NCBI GenBank assembly: GCA_049324435.1
Contig: JBMOOQ010000073.1
Coordinates: 1-64,000, forward strand
DNA from: Pseudorhodoplanes sp049324435
Lineage (GTDB): Bacteria; Pseudomonadota; Alphaproteobacteria; Rhizobiales; Xanthobacteraceae
Direction: 5' to 3'
DNA: 64,000 nucleotides
This document shows positions 1 to 8,701 of the stretch, piece by piece; within the stretch, counting starts at the first letter, position 1, and every line of letters starts with the position of its first letter. The notes under the pieces are model-generated. The model saw only the letters and a program-made list of their open reading frames with translations, was not told the origin of the DNA and made no database searches. A program made the position numbers and the translations under genes.

Positions 1-1
1 A

Positions 2-589
2 GGAACCGAGTTCGGCCGCTATCTCGACGTACATGGCGACGGCATTCCCTTCCGCACCTATCCCGGCACGCATCCGACCAGGGGATCGTTCTTCACCCGC
101 GGCACCTCGCGCGACCGCTACGCGAAATACACCGAGGAAGGCAGCGCCTATGTCGACAACATGCAGCGGCTGCTGCGCAAATTCGACACCGCCAAGGATC
201 TGGTGCCGCGGCCTCTGATCGCCCATGCATCAAAGCCGACGAAATACGGCGTGATCTATTTCGGATCGACCGCGCCGGCCATGGATGAAGCGATCGGCCT
301 TCTGAGCGCGCGCGGCCATCAGCTCGACCGGATGCGCGTGCGGGCCTTCCCGTTCCATTCCAGCGTGAACTCGTTCGTTGCCGATCACGACTTCGTCTAT
401 GTCGTCGAGCAGAACCGCGATGCGCAGCTCCGCTCTCTGATCGTGAACGAATGCGGCATCGATCCGGTGCGGCTGATCCCGATCCTGCATTACGACGGCA
501 CGCCGATCACCGCGCGCTTCATCGCCGGTGCCATCGGGGATCATCTCGATCGGATGGAGGTATTGCCCCTCCGCAGGGTCGGTGCATAA
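2..589 (+). CDS. korA: 2-oxoacid:acceptor oxidoreductase subunit alpha, 3' end (partial)
   Basis: The frame is open from the window edge to the TAA at 587-589, so only about the last 195 residues are seen. The protein contains the IPFRTYPGTHP stretch and a C-terminal Rossmann-like domain (GVIYFGSTAPAMDEAI, then VYVVEQNRDAQL) typical of the alpha subunit of 2-oxoglutarate/2-oxoacid:ferredoxin oxidoreductase. That complex oxidatively decarboxylates 2-oxoacids to acyl-CoA and passes electrons to ferredoxin in the cytoplasm. The beta subunit follows at 1676, but it is separated from this gene by an acyltransferase gene, which is unusual because korA and korB normally abut. The identification rests on the sequence and the korB neighbour. 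The 2-oxoacid preferred cannot be read from this fragment. Confidence 0.88.
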   Translation, partial: GTEFGRYLDVHGDGIPFRTYPGTHPTRGSFFTRGTSRDRYAKYTEEGSAYVDNMQRLLRKFDTAKDLVPRPLIAHASKPTKYGVIYFGSTAPAMDEAIGLLSARGHQLDRMRVRAFPFHSSVNSFVADHDFVYVVEQNRDAQLRSLIVNECGIDPVRLIPILHYDGTPITARFIAGAIGDHLDRMEVLPLRRVGA

Positions 590-596
590 TTGCGTA

Positions 597-1679
597 ATGC
601 CAATCCTATATCCGGTTCATGTCCTCCGCGCGATCGCGGCCCTTATTGTCGTGCTCAGCCATTATCGCCTGTTTTATGGGCAGACCACAGGCTGGACCGA
701 AACGTTCAGCCTGCTCAAATTTGGCGATGCTGGTGTAGACCTGTTTTTTGTGATCTCCGGCTTCATCATGGTTTATGCGGCCGAACGTCTATATGGCACG
801 GCCGGCGCATCATTCACGTTCTTTGTCCATCGCCTGATAAGGATCGTGCCGCTCTATTGGCTGGTTACCACGCTCTACGTGTTTGTGGCGTGGATCGTAC
901 CCAGCTTCGGCAAGAGCTATGCAATAGAGTTTGTGATTGCGAGCTATTTCTTCCTGCCGTGGCCTCAACTCGACGGCGTGATGCAGCCGGTTGTTGGGCA
1001 GGGCTGGACGCTCAATTACGAGATGCCGTTTTATCTCGTTTTCTCACTCGCTCTGTTTGCACCGCGACGCGCGGCAGTGCTTGGCGCCTGTCTGGTGCTG
1101 ACCACCGTCGTCGTCGCGGGACTCGTTTTCCAGCCCGGCCAGCCTATCCTGAAATTTCTGACTTATCCGATCATTATCGAATTCGTCTTCGGCATGTTGA
1201 TTGGCCTCGCCTATCGGGAGGGAGTGCGGCTTCCCTCGTGGGCTGGATGGACTCTCATTATCGCCGGCCTCGGCCTTATATTCTCGAGCGAACAGATGCA
1301 TGCCTGGGCCAGCGGACGAGTGATACTTTGGGGCGTCCCTGCCGCGCTGGTGGTTGCCGGCGCAACTCTCGGACAGGTTCAGATGTCAGGACGGGGCTGG
1401 CGCGGCCTCGTCCTGATCGGAGAGGCCTCTTATGCGCTCTACCTCACGCACTCCATTCCGCTGCGTGGCACGCTGGCGCTGATGCGGATCGGCGGCCTCG
1501 ACATGGCCGTATTCGCATGGCCGGGACTCGTTTTCGGGACTTTTGCGTCGGTCGTGCTGGCAGTAGCGGTCTATTACATTTTCGAACTTCCATCGAGAAA
1601 TGCACTCCGTCGGATGTATGATGGCCGTCAGCAATTGAAAAAGCCTGAGGCAGCGCTCGCACAACGAGGTGTACCATGA
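597..1679 (+). CDS. acyltransferase 3 family membrane O-acyltransferase
   Basis: This is a 360-residue integral membrane protein of the acyltransferase-3 (OafA/NodX-type) family. These enzymes move acetyl or other acyl groups onto cell-surface sugars. The N-terminus has the family Arg and His (LRAIAALIVVLSH, R11 and H22), followed by GVDLFFVISGF and a late YALYLTHS motif. About ten hydrophobic segments are visible. I chose ATG 597 over the upstream ATG 528 because the family motif begins ten residues after 597 and 528 would lie inside korA. The stop overlaps the korB start (ATGA at 1676-1679), so the two are probably translationally coupled. Composition is more AT-rich than the flanking kor genes, which suggests acquisition. 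The acceptor substrate is unknown. Confidence 0.85.
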   Translation: MPILYPVHVLRAIAALIVVLSHYRLFYGQTTGWTETFSLLKFGDAGVDLFFVISGFIMVYAAERLYGTAGASFTFFVHRLIRIVPLYWLVTTLYVFVAWIVPSFGKSYAIEFVIASYFFLPWPQLDGVMQPVVGQGWTLNYEMPFYLVFSLALFAPRRAAVLGACLVLTTVVVAGLVFQPGQPILKFLTYPIIIEFVFGMLIGLAYREGVRLPSWAGWTLIIAGLGLIFSSEQMHAWASGRVILWGVPAALVVAGATLGQVQMSGRGWRGLVLIGEASYALYLTHSIPLRGTLALMRIGGLDMAVFAWPGLVFGTFASVVLAVAVYYIFELPSRNALRRMYDGRQQLKKPEAALAQRGVP

Positions 1680-2731
1680 CCTACCTCGCCAAACCGAAAT
1701 TCCACCATCCGGCGCTGCCGAAAAATGCGCTCGGATATACCCACCGCGACTACGAGGGCACGATTTCGACGCTCTGCGCCGGATGCGGACATGACTCGAT
1801 CACGGCCGCGATCATCGAGGCCTGTTTTGAGCTGTCGATCGAGCCTCACAAGGTTGCGAAGATTTCCGGGATCGGCTGCTCGTCGAAGACACCGACCTAT
1901 TTTCTCGGCAATTCGCACGGATTCAATTCAGTGCACGGCCGCATGCCTTCGGTCCTGACCGGTGCCAATCTTGCCAACCGCGACCTGATCTATCTCGGTG
2001 TATCGGGCGATGGCGATTCGGCATCGATCGGGCTCGGCCAGTTCGCCCATGTGATGCGGCGCGGCGTGAACATGGTCTATATCGTCGAGAATAACGGCGT
2101 CTATGGCCTGACCAAGGGCCAGTTTTCGGCGACCGCCGATCGCGGCTCGAAATCCAAGCGCGGCGTCATCAATACCGACAATTCGATCGATCTCGCTGCG
2201 ATGGCGCTGCAGCTCGGCGCAACCTTCGTCGCCCGTTCCTTCTCCGGCGACAAGAAGCAGCTCGTGCCGATCATCAAGGCCGCGATCGAGCACCAGGGCG
2301 CGGCGTTCCTGGATGTCATTTCGCCATGCGTCGCATTCAACAATCATGCCGGCTCGACCAAGAGCTTCGATTATGTGCGCGAGCACAATGAGGCGGTGAA
2401 CCGGCTCGACGTGATTTCGGGTCGCGCCCCGATCGCGGTCGATTATGCCGAAGGCACTGTGCAGCTTGTCGAGCAGCATGACGGCTCGACGCTCGCCTTG
2501 CGCAAACTTGGCGCCGACTATGACATTCACGACCGCACCGCCGCCATGGCGTTCCTGCAGCGCCATGCGGCAGAAGGCCAGATCGTCACGGGCGTGCTCT
2601 ACATTGCCGACAATCCGCAGGACCTGCACGCTTCCCTGAAGACGGTGGCGAAGCCGCTGAACGCACTCGGCGAGGCCGAGTTGTGCCCGGGCTCTGCCAC
2701 GCTCGACAAGATCAACGCAGGGCTGCGCTGA
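1676..2731 (+). CDS. korB: 2-oxoacid:ferredoxin oxidoreductase subunit beta
   Basis: This 351-residue protein is the thiamine-diphosphate-binding beta subunit of a 2-oxoacid:ferredoxin oxidoreductase, partner of the alpha subunit ending at 589. Visible motifs are LCAGCGHDSI (cluster and TPP region), SGIGCSSKTP and the TPP/Mg site GDGDSASIGLGQF, followed by ENNGVYGLTKGQ. The length is near the usual 340-350. A GAGGT ribosome-binding site lies just before ATG 1676, and the start overlaps the acyltransferase stop by four bases. In alphaproteobacteria such enzymes usually act on 2-oxoglutarate as a ferredoxin-linked alternative to the dehydrogenase complex. The substrate assignment here is by family only. 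Confidence 0.93.
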   Translation: MTYLAKPKFHHPALPKNALGYTHRDYEGTISTLCAGCGHDSITAAIIEACFELSIEPHKVAKISGIGCSSKTPTYFLGNSHGFNSVHGRMPSVLTGANLANRDLIYLGVSGDGDSASIGLGQFAHVMRRGVNMVYIVENNGVYGLTKGQFSATADRGSKSKRGVINTDNSIDLAAMALQLGATFVARSFSGDKKQLVPIIKAAIEHQGAAFLDVISPCVAFNNHAGSTKSFDYVREHNEAVNRLDVISGRAPIAVDYAEGTVQLVEQHDGSTLALRKLGADYDIHDRTAAMAFLQRHAAEGQIVTGVLYIADNPQDLHASLKTVAKPLNALGEAELCPGSATLDKINAGLR

Positions 2732-2759
2732 AAAACCACGTCGGGCGGCAAACAAACGC

Positions 2760-2780
2760 GCGCCGGACGCCACCCGGCGC
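2760..2780. terminator. hairpin between convergent genes, possible terminator
   Basis: A 7-bp perfect stem (GCGCCGG / CCGGCGC) with a 7-base loop lies between korB and the convergent gene ending at 2788. On the minus strand the hairpin is followed by a T-rich stretch (GTTTGTTT), so it could end the minus-strand transcript. On the plus strand no T tract follows. Confidence 0.4.
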
Positions 2781-2787
2781 CTGACGC

Positions 2788-3291
2788 TCAGCGATTCACG
2801 CAGCTCTGGGTAAAACTTCCGATCTGGCCGGGGCCGACACCCTGTGCGGTGCCGGACATGATGCAGTTTTGGGCGCGATCCTGAAAGGTCTGGCCAGCCG
2901 GACGGGCCGGCGCAATCGCCGGCAGCCCGCCGGTGCCGGCAACGCCGGGAACCGTGGTGGCGGGAGACGACGGATAGGCCATATTGGGCGCGGTCGGCAT
3001 CGGCTGGACGGTTCCGAGCGGCGTCAGCGGCGAGCGATAGGCCGGTAGCGTAGACGCAGTCGAGGAGCCTCGGCGGACCCGGCGTGGTGCGGTCTTGGCC
3101 GTTTCCCGGGCGGGCGCGGCCTGGGGCGGTGGAGGCGCCTTGGTGCCCTTGGGCCGCTTTACGGCGCGCCGCTCCGAACCGTCATTCATGATCGAGAACG
3201 GGAATCCATCGCTACCCTGCGCATGCGCCGCCGGGCCCGGAAGCGTAAGCAAAACCAGCGCCAAGACAACAATCCTGAAGCGATGTCGCAT
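2788..3291 (-). CDS. exported Pro/Ala-rich protein of unknown function
   Basis: This is a 167-residue protein with a clear Sec signal peptide: a basic MRHR start, a hydrophobic core, and AHA as a probable cleavage site near residue 24. A low-complexity Pro/Ala/Thr middle follows, with a basic RRVRRG patch near residue 70. The conserved-looking end (FQDRAQNCIMSGTAQG ... SFTQSCVNR) carries two cysteines that could form a disulfide. Similar C-terminal modules occur in many small exported proteins of Bradyrhizobium-type genomes. It stands alone, convergent with korB. I do not recognise a function. Confidence 0.7.
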   Translation of the reverse strand: MRHRFRIVVLALVLLTLPGPAAHAQGSDGFPFSIMNDGSERRAVKRPKGTKAPPPPQAAPARETAKTAPRRVRRGSSTASTLPAYRSPLTPLGTVQPMPTAPNMAYPSSPATTVPGVAGTGGLPAIAPARPAGQTFQDRAQNCIMSGTAQGVGPGQIGSFTQSCVNR

Positions 3292-3374
3292 ATCGCTAAC
3301 CCGTTCTCTGAAGCAGCGCCTGCGTCAGCGCCTGATATGACAACGCCCGGGGACGATTTCAGGTCCTTCCCCGC

Positions 3375-4688
3375 TCACTCTTCCGGTGCGTCCTCGATCG
3401 GATCGTAGCGGCCGGCATCGAGACCGAGCAGGTTAAAGCTCTGCTGCATGTGCGGCGGCAGCGGCGCGGAAACGTCGATCGTGCCGCCGCGCGGATGCGG
3501 CACCGCGATCCGCCGCGCCAGAAGATGCAGGCGGTTCTGCATGCCGCCCGGCAATTGCCAGTTCTCGATGTCGAAATACTTGGGATCGCCGACGATCGGG
3601 TGGCCGATATGCGCGAGCTGCACCCGGAGCTGGTGCGTGCGTCCGGTCACCGGCTTGAGCGACAGCCAGGCCAGACGCTGCGCCGCCGTCTCGACCACCG
3701 CGTAATAGGTAATGGCGTGACTTGCGCCCTCCTCGCCGTGCTTGGCGACGCGCATGACGGAATCGTCCTGACGCTCTTCCTTGGCGAGATAAGTGGAGAT
3801 GCGGCCCTGTTTCGGTTTCGGTACGCCGGGCACCAGCGCCCAGTAGATCTTGCGTGCGGACCGCGAGCGGAAGGTCTTGGCGAGCGCTGCCGCAGCGAAG
3901 CGCGACTTGGCGATCAGGAGACACCCGGCAGTGTCCTTGTCGAGCCGGTGAACGAGGCGCGGGCGCTGACCGTCCTTGGTCGGGATTGTGCCGAGCATGC
4001 CGTCGATATGACGGGTAGTGCCGGAGCCGCCTTGGACCGCAAGCCCCATCGGCTTGTTGAGGACCATGACGTCATCGTCCTCATAGAGCGTGATGGATTT
4101 CAGGAAAGCGCGGGTCTCGGCATTTTTTCCGCTCTGCTGCCCGCCCTCGCTGCGCAGCTTGTCCGGATCGAGCCGCAGCGGCGGAATACGGACCGATTGT
4201 CCGGCCTCCAGGCGATCCTTGGGCTCGACGCGCTTGCCGTCCACCCGCAGCTGGCCTTTGCGGATGATGCGCTGGATATGGCTGAACGACAGCCCCGGAA
4301 ACCGCGCTTCCAGGAAGCGATCGACGCGCATGGCGTTTTCGTCGGGTGTCACGGTGACGGTCTGTACCGCGGTGCTGAGTGGCACGGCCGATTTTGCCGC
4401 CTCGGCCTTAGGCGGCCGGTCCGGTTCTGTCTTTCGCGGCACATCGGCGGCGCCCGTTCGAATACCCGGCTTCGGCCGGAATGGACGTGCCGGCGTGTCA
4501 GGCCGTCCAGCTTTATCGGGACGGCCTGGCTTTTCGGCACGTGCCGGCTTGCCGGCACGGCCTGACTGATCCGGGCGGCCCGGCTTGGCGGAACGTCCTG
4601 GCTTCTGGAAATGGCCAGCGGTGTCCGGGCGGCCGCGATCGGACCGGCGCTGCCGCCGCGATGACGGTCCTTTGGGGCGTGATCTCAT
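3375..4688 (-). CDS. RluC/RluD-family 23S rRNA pseudouridine synthase with long N-terminal tail
   Basis: The enzyme isomerises uridines in rRNA. From about residue 110 it is standard: an S4 RNA-binding domain (MRVDRFLEARFPGLS ... GQLRVDGKRV, about 120-170), then the catalytic domain with RLVHRLDKDT, whose Asp near residue 250 is the nucleophile. GRTHQLRVQLAHIGHPIVGD follows. At 437 residues it is about 100 longer than the family norm because of an Arg/Pro/Gly/Lys tail built of GRPD-, KPGR- and AGKP-type repeats over residues 18-75. That tail is probably disordered and RNA-binding. I took ATG 4688 rather than GTG 4691. RluC and RluD cannot be told apart with certainty by eye. Confidence 0.88.
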   Translation of the reverse strand: MRSRPKGPSSRRQRRSDRGRPDTAGHFQKPGRSAKPGRPDQSGRAGKPARAEKPGRPDKAGRPDTPARPFRPKPGIRTGAADVPRKTEPDRPPKAEAAKSAVPLSTAVQTVTVTPDENAMRVDRFLEARFPGLSFSHIQRIIRKGQLRVDGKRVEPKDRLEAGQSVRIPPLRLDPDKLRSEGGQQSGKNAETRAFLKSITLYEDDDVMVLNKPMGLAVQGGSGTTRHIDGMLGTIPTKDGQRPRLVHRLDKDTAGCLLIAKSRFAAAALAKTFRSRSARKIYWALVPGVPKPKQGRISTYLAKEERQDDSVMRVAKHGEEGASHAITYYAVVETAAQRLAWLSLKPVTGRTHQLRVQLAHIGHPIVGDPKYFDIENWQLPGGMQNRLHLLARRIAVPHPRGGTIDVSAPLPPHMQQSFNLLGLDAGRYDPIEDAPEE

Positions 4689-4727
4689 CACCGCGCCATA
4701 GCACGATCCGCATTGCGGACGCGAACC

Positions 4728-6308
4728 CTAGCGTGCGATGACCGGCACCGGTTCCTCGACCACACGGCGCGAAGCCCCCGCCAGTTCGACCACCGCCTTC
4801 AGGATTCCGGTGCCCGGCTTTGCGCCGGCCTCGAACTGCCCGACAAAGGATTGCTCGAACGGGTTCGACGGGTCAGCAGCGGACGGATCGGGTCGAAGCG
4901 GGATCGCATCCTCGCGTCCGTCCGGCATGCGGCGGACCAGCCTGATCGCCGACGCATCCACCGGCGTCCGGTCGCCCAGCCGAAGATGCACATGCACCTT
5001 GCAGATGTCGCCGGTGCGATAGATCGGCGCGTCCGGCTCAACCTTGACACCGACCAGCTCGGTAACGCTGCCATCCACCGCGCGTATCTTGCCCCGTTCG
5101 CGAACCGGCACGCTGGCGATGGCCTCGGATACGCCCTTGACGAGAGCGACCCGCAAAAACTCCTGGATTTGCGGATCGTTGAGGATGCGCTGATGATCCG
5201 CGAAACTGGTCGGATGCAGCGGCAGCTTGTCGATCACCGCACTGCTGCGGATCACGCTGCCGTCGCCCGCCCATGTATGTTCGACCTGCAGCACCGAGAC
5301 GCCGTCTCCGATCTTGAAGGTCGCCCGTTCCGGCGTGCGCTGATCGAGCCCGACCAGAAGGACGTCCTCGATACCCTTTGGCATCGCGGTCGCCACCAGC
5401 GCCTCGAGCTTGCGAATGCGCACGAAGGTCTTGTGCAGATCGGGCATGGTCGCGGTGTCGACACCGTCCCAGCGCAGCCCCGTCCAAGTCTCCGATCTCG
5501 CAGGATCAAACGCGGCCGCGCCGGCGTCGCAACACGCCTTGTACCGCGGCATCAGTTCGAAGATCGACGGAAACGACAGCATGGTGCGCCGAAAGCCGTC
5601 GAGACCGCCCATCGCCGGATTGAGCGGACCCCAGCCCTTCTCGACGGTCTGGAAGACTTTCACCGATCCTTGAAATGGCGCGCCCGCACTGAACAGCCGC
5701 GCAACGCGCTCGCCGCCATCGCCCTCCACGATATAGGCGCGCGCCACGAGTGCACCCATGGAGTGCGCGAGAATATCGATCTTGCCCTCCGGCACCTTGT
5801 CGCGGACAAAGGCTTCGAGCGCCTTTGCATTGTCGAACACCGATCGCCGCCAGTCATAGGCGAACACATGCAGATCGCGGTTCTCACGATAGCCGATCGT
5901 CTCAAGATGCCGGATGATCGGTGCATAGACATCCTGCCTGTAGAGTCCGAGAAAAACGATCTCACGCACCAGGCCGCACGGCTTGATAGGATCGGCGGCG
6001 CCGGGCTCGTGCGACAGACGGATGGTCGGAAACTGCCGCAGCGCGGCGACGGTGCCCCACACCACCTGCATTTTCTTGGGACTTGACGGATCGGGACGGC
6101 ACAGGCGCGAGCCGAGAAGACCGGGCACAAGGATCAGCGGCCGTCGAGTTGAAGCATCCGATTGCGACGGGTCCGATTGCGATTGTGACTTATCCGATCG
6201 CAGCGTCTGCGCCAGTGACAGCGAAGCACCCACAACGGCGAGCGCAAACGCCACGAACGCGACCGGCCCAAAATGCCGCACGCTCTTGACGAGCCGCCGC
6301 GAACGCAT
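4728..6308 (-). CDS. exported lecithin:cholesterol acyltransferase-like alpha/beta hydrolase
   Basis: This 526-residue protein belongs to the LCAT/PGAP1-like alpha/beta-hydrolase group. It starts with an N-terminal hydrophobic anchor or signal (residues 14-33), then a Ser/Gln/Asp-rich linker. The oxyanion-loop motif LILVPGLLGSRLCRP (about 58-72) follows, then FAYDWRRS and the nucleophile elbow AHSMG with Ser183. Start choice: ATG 6308 is preceded at good spacing by GGAGGG, while the longer frame to 6557 runs through non-conserved sequence overlapping the exchanger gene on the other strand. It probably acts on a lipid ester outside the inner membrane. Whether it transfers acyl groups or only hydrolyses is unknown. 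It is transcribed divergently from the exchanger gene. Confidence 0.8.
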   Translation of the reverse strand: MRSRRLVKSVRHFGPVAFVAFALAVVGASLSLAQTLRSDKSQSQSDPSQSDASTRRPLILVPGLLGSRLCRPDPSSPKKMQVVWGTVAALRQFPTIRLSHEPGAADPIKPCGLVREIVFLGLYRQDVYAPIIRHLETIGYRENRDLHVFAYDWRRSVFDNAKALEAFVRDKVPEGKIDILAHSMGALVARAYIVEGDGGERVARLFSAGAPFQGSVKVFQTVEKGWGPLNPAMGGLDGFRRTMLSFPSIFELMPRYKACCDAGAAAFDPARSETWTGLRWDGVDTATMPDLHKTFVRIRKLEALVATAMPKGIEDVLLVGLDQRTPERATFKIGDGVSVLQVEHTWAGDGSVIRSSAVIDKLPLHPTSFADHQRILNDPQIQEFLRVALVKGVSEAIASVPVRERGKIRAVDGSVTELVGVKVEPDAPIYRTGDICKVHVHLRLGDRTPVDASAIRLVRRMPDGREDAIPLRPDPSAADPSNPFEQSFVGQFEAGAKPGTGILKAVVELAGASRRVVEEPVPVIAR

Positions 6309-6472
6309 AGCTGCCCTCCGCTCACCGAGATTCTGCGCATGTCCCGGTTGTCCAAATATTTTACCAGAGTCTGGCGCATTCCCTCTCAGATTGTCGTGAA
6401 CGTCCTTCGCAGCCACTATCCGAGACATCCGACCAGCGGCAGTCCGGGACAGGCCGGACGGTGACATTGCCC

Positions 6473-7552
6473 ATGGCTCTCTTCGGTTTCGCATTCGGAC
6501 TTGGATTGCTGGTCCTTGGCGCGGAGTTGCTGGTGCGGGGCGCAGCGCGACTTGCACTCACCTTCGGCATATCGCCGCTTGTGGTGGGCTTGACCGTCGT
6601 CGCATATGGCACGGGGTCGCCGGAGGTCGCGGTCTCGATGCAATCGGGGCTTTCCGGCCAATCCGATCTCGCGGTTGGCAATGTGGTCGGCAGCAACCTG
6701 TTTAATGTGCTGTTTATCCTCGGCGTATCGGCGCTTATCACGCCGCTGTTCGTGAACAGGCAGCTGATCCGCCAGGAAGTCCCGGTCATGGTCGGAACCG
6801 CGCTGCTGGTTGCAGGGCTGGCGGCTGACGGCCGGCTCTCGCGGATCGATGGTTTAATTCTCGTCGCGCTGCTTGCGCTCTATTCGGCCTTCCTGATCGT
6901 CCAGAGCCGGCGCCTCGGGTCCAATGGTGACGCTCTGACCGGCGATCTCAGGGATCGCAGGAGCGGCTGGGATTCGAAACTGCCCGTTCAGATCGCACTG
7001 ATTGCTGCAGGTCTGGCACTGCTGGTGTTTGGAGCGAAGCTTCTGGTCGGAGCGGCCGTCGCATTTGCTAACTATCTGGGGGTCAGCGAAATCATCATCG
7101 GTCTGACGATCGTTGCGGCAGGCACCTCCCTGCCCGAAGTCGCTACGTCGGTGCTGGCCGCCTTGCGCGGCGAACGCGATATTGCGGTCGGCAACGTGGT
7201 TGGCAGCAACATTTTCAATATCCTTGGCGTACTCGGGTTGACCGCCGCAGTCGCACCCGGCGGCCTGTCCGTGGCGCCTGCCATCATTGCGTTCGATATT
7301 CCGGCGATGATCGCGGTCGCAATCGCCTGTCTTCCGATCTTCTTTACCGGCAACTTGATCGCGCGCTGGGAAGGTGCGGTCTTTTTCGGGCTCTATATCG
7401 CGTATACCGTCTATCTCATTTTGGCAGCGAAACAGCACGACGCCTTGTCGACATACGGTTTCGTTCTGGGCACGGTCGTTCTGCCGCTCTGCGCACTGAC
7501 CATTGCCGTCATCGCCTGGCGTGAATGGCACAGCCGCCGCAACGCGGCTTGA
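6473..7552 (+). CDS. calcium/sodium antiporter (CaCA superfamily, YrbG-like)
   Basis: This inner-membrane cation exchanger is built of two homologous halves. The first alpha repeat contains YGTGSPEVAVS then DLAVGNVVGSNLFN; the second has AGTSLPEVATS then DIAVGNVVGSNIFN. The Glu of each (G-S/L-P-E) is the expected ion ligand. About ten membrane segments fit the family fold, and the length of about 359 is normal. GTG 6461 is an alternative start four codons upstream; neither has a strong ribosome-binding site. Family members exchange Ca2+ for Na+ or H+; the ion pair here is inferred. The first repeat has Gly-Ser where Thr-Ser is commoner (GTGSPE versus GTSLPE). Confidence 0.9.
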   Translation: MALFGFAFGLGLLVLGAELLVRGAARLALTFGISPLVVGLTVVAYGTGSPEVAVSMQSGLSGQSDLAVGNVVGSNLFNVLFILGVSALITPLFVNRQLIRQEVPVMVGTALLVAGLAADGRLSRIDGLILVALLALYSAFLIVQSRRLGSNGDALTGDLRDRRSGWDSKLPVQIALIAAGLALLVFGAKLLVGAAVAFANYLGVSEIIIGLTIVAAGTSLPEVATSVLAALRGERDIAVGNVVGSNIFNILGVLGLTAAVAPGGLSVAPAIIAFDIPAMIAVAIACLPIFFTGNLIARWEGAVFFGLYIAYTVYLILAAKQHDALSTYGFVLGTVVLPLCALTIAVIAWREWHSRRNAA

Positions 7553-7584
7553 CTCGTGACAATCCCGCCGATTGAAGTTCGGGC

Positions 7585-8451
7585 ATGACACCTGACATTG
7601 CCGAAAAGATCGCTGCGATTGGCCGCGTCATCGACCCCGCCAAGACCGGCGCAATCTACTCACCGTTGCATGATGCGGAGCCCTATGCGGGCGTGACGGT
7701 CACGCGCGACATCAAGTATGGAGCGGCCGAGCGCAATCTGCTGGATGTTTTTGTTTCGGATCAATCGCGCGCATCGCGCCCGGTGCTGATCTTCGTCCAC
7801 GGCGGCGGCTTTACCGGCGGCAACAAGGCAACGCCCGGATCCCCGTTCTACGACAACGTGCCGCTCTGGGCGGCGCGCAACGGCTTGGCCGGCGTCAACA
7901 TGACCTACCGGCTGGCGCCGCAGCATCCCTGGCCCGCAGGCCCGGAGGATGTCGGTGCAGCTGTGCGCTGGGTCGTCGATCACATTGCGGCTTTCGGCGG
8001 CGATCCGTCGAAGATCGTGCTGTTCGGACATTCCGCCGGCGCGACCCATGCCGGCACTTACGCGGCTATGCCACAATTCCACGGGTCGCAGGGTCTTGGC
8101 ATCGCCGGCCTGATCCTGACCTCCGGCATCTATGATTTCGCCAGCTTTCCGGTGAACGACGGCTATCGCTCCTATGTCGGCAACGACACCTCGCTCTATG
8201 CCGCGCGCTCGCCGATCGGCGGACTGAGCAAGCTGCCGGTGCCGTCGATGGTGGTCTATGCCGAACTCGATCCACCGCCCTTCATCCCGCAATTCGAGGC
8301 GCTGGTGGCGGCAATGGCGCAAGCGCCGGGCGGCAAGCCGAAGACCGTGGTGCTGCCGCAGCACAGCCACCTGTCGCTCGGCTATGCGATCGGCACCGAC
8401 GATACCGCACTGACGGGACCGATCCTGGAGTTTGTGCGGGACTTGAAATAG
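7585..8451 (+). CDS. alpha/beta-hydrolase esterase (HSL/BD-FAE-like)
   Basis: This is a 288-residue carboxylester hydrolase. The oxyanion motif HGGGF lies at residues 72-76, the nucleophile elbow GHSAG contains Ser150, and a late LPQHSHLS segment probably supplies the catalytic His. ELDPP holds a candidate acid residue. TYRLAPQHPWPAGPEDV is typical of the hormone-sensitive-lipase group and of small feruloyl-esterase-like proteins. There is no signal peptide, so it is cytoplasmic. It follows the exchanger by 32 bases on the same strand. The substrate is unknown. Confidence 0.87.
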   Translation: MTPDIAEKIAAIGRVIDPAKTGAIYSPLHDAEPYAGVTVTRDIKYGAAERNLLDVFVSDQSRASRPVLIFVHGGGFTGGNKATPGSPFYDNVPLWAARNGLAGVNMTYRLAPQHPWPAGPEDVGAAVRWVVDHIAAFGGDPSKIVLFGHSAGATHAGTYAAMPQFHGSQGLGIAGLILTSGIYDFASFPVNDGYRSYVGNDTSLYAARSPIGGLSKLPVPSMVVYAELDPPPFIPQFEALVAAMAQAPGGKPKTVVLPQHSHLSLGYAIGTDDTALTGPILEFVRDLK

Positions 8452-8464
8452 CCGCGCTTGATCG

Positions 8465-8494
8465 AAAAAAGCCCGGCACGCCTGGCGGCCGGGC
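8465..8494. terminator. GC-rich hairpin with T tract on the minus strand
   Basis: GCCCGGC (8471-8477) pairs with GCCGGGC (8488-8494). The six A residues at 8465-8470 give a T tract when read on the minus strand. It lies just after the esterase gene but is best formed for minus-strand transcripts, for instance read-through from the gene at 9080-9439. Confidence 0.45.
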
Positions 8495-8587
8495 CAAGTG
8501 CGGAGAGAAACGCCAAGCCTGGCGCTCTGCCCGGAGAACACGCAAAACCGGGCACCACCAAAGATAGATCGTCCGGCGATCTGCTAC

Positions 8588-8603
8588 TGTGAGCTGGCTC
8601 ACA
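8588..8603. promoter_or_regulatory. CRP-family consensus operator
   Basis: The 16-mer TGTGAGCTGGCTCACA is a 7-bp inverted repeat with a 2-base centre and matches the classic CRP site TGTGA-N6-TCACA exactly. It lies about 98 bases before the start of the CZB-domain gene at 8702, a usual activator distance. Binding by a CRP/FNR-family protein is inferred. Confidence 0.5.
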
Positions 8604-8701
8604 TTGCGATCCGGCGCAGAGCGGCAACACATTCAACACGCATTAAACGTCTTTTCAGGAACTCGCTGTAGCGTCCCTGTCGCCGAACATGGAGGCCGGG
8701 A

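Noticed and set aside
4713..6086. 457-codon plus-strand frame opposite the LCAT-like gene
   Set aside because: Arg/His/Asp-rich antisense shadow; the minus-strand frame has a signal peptide, catalytic motif and ribosome-binding site.
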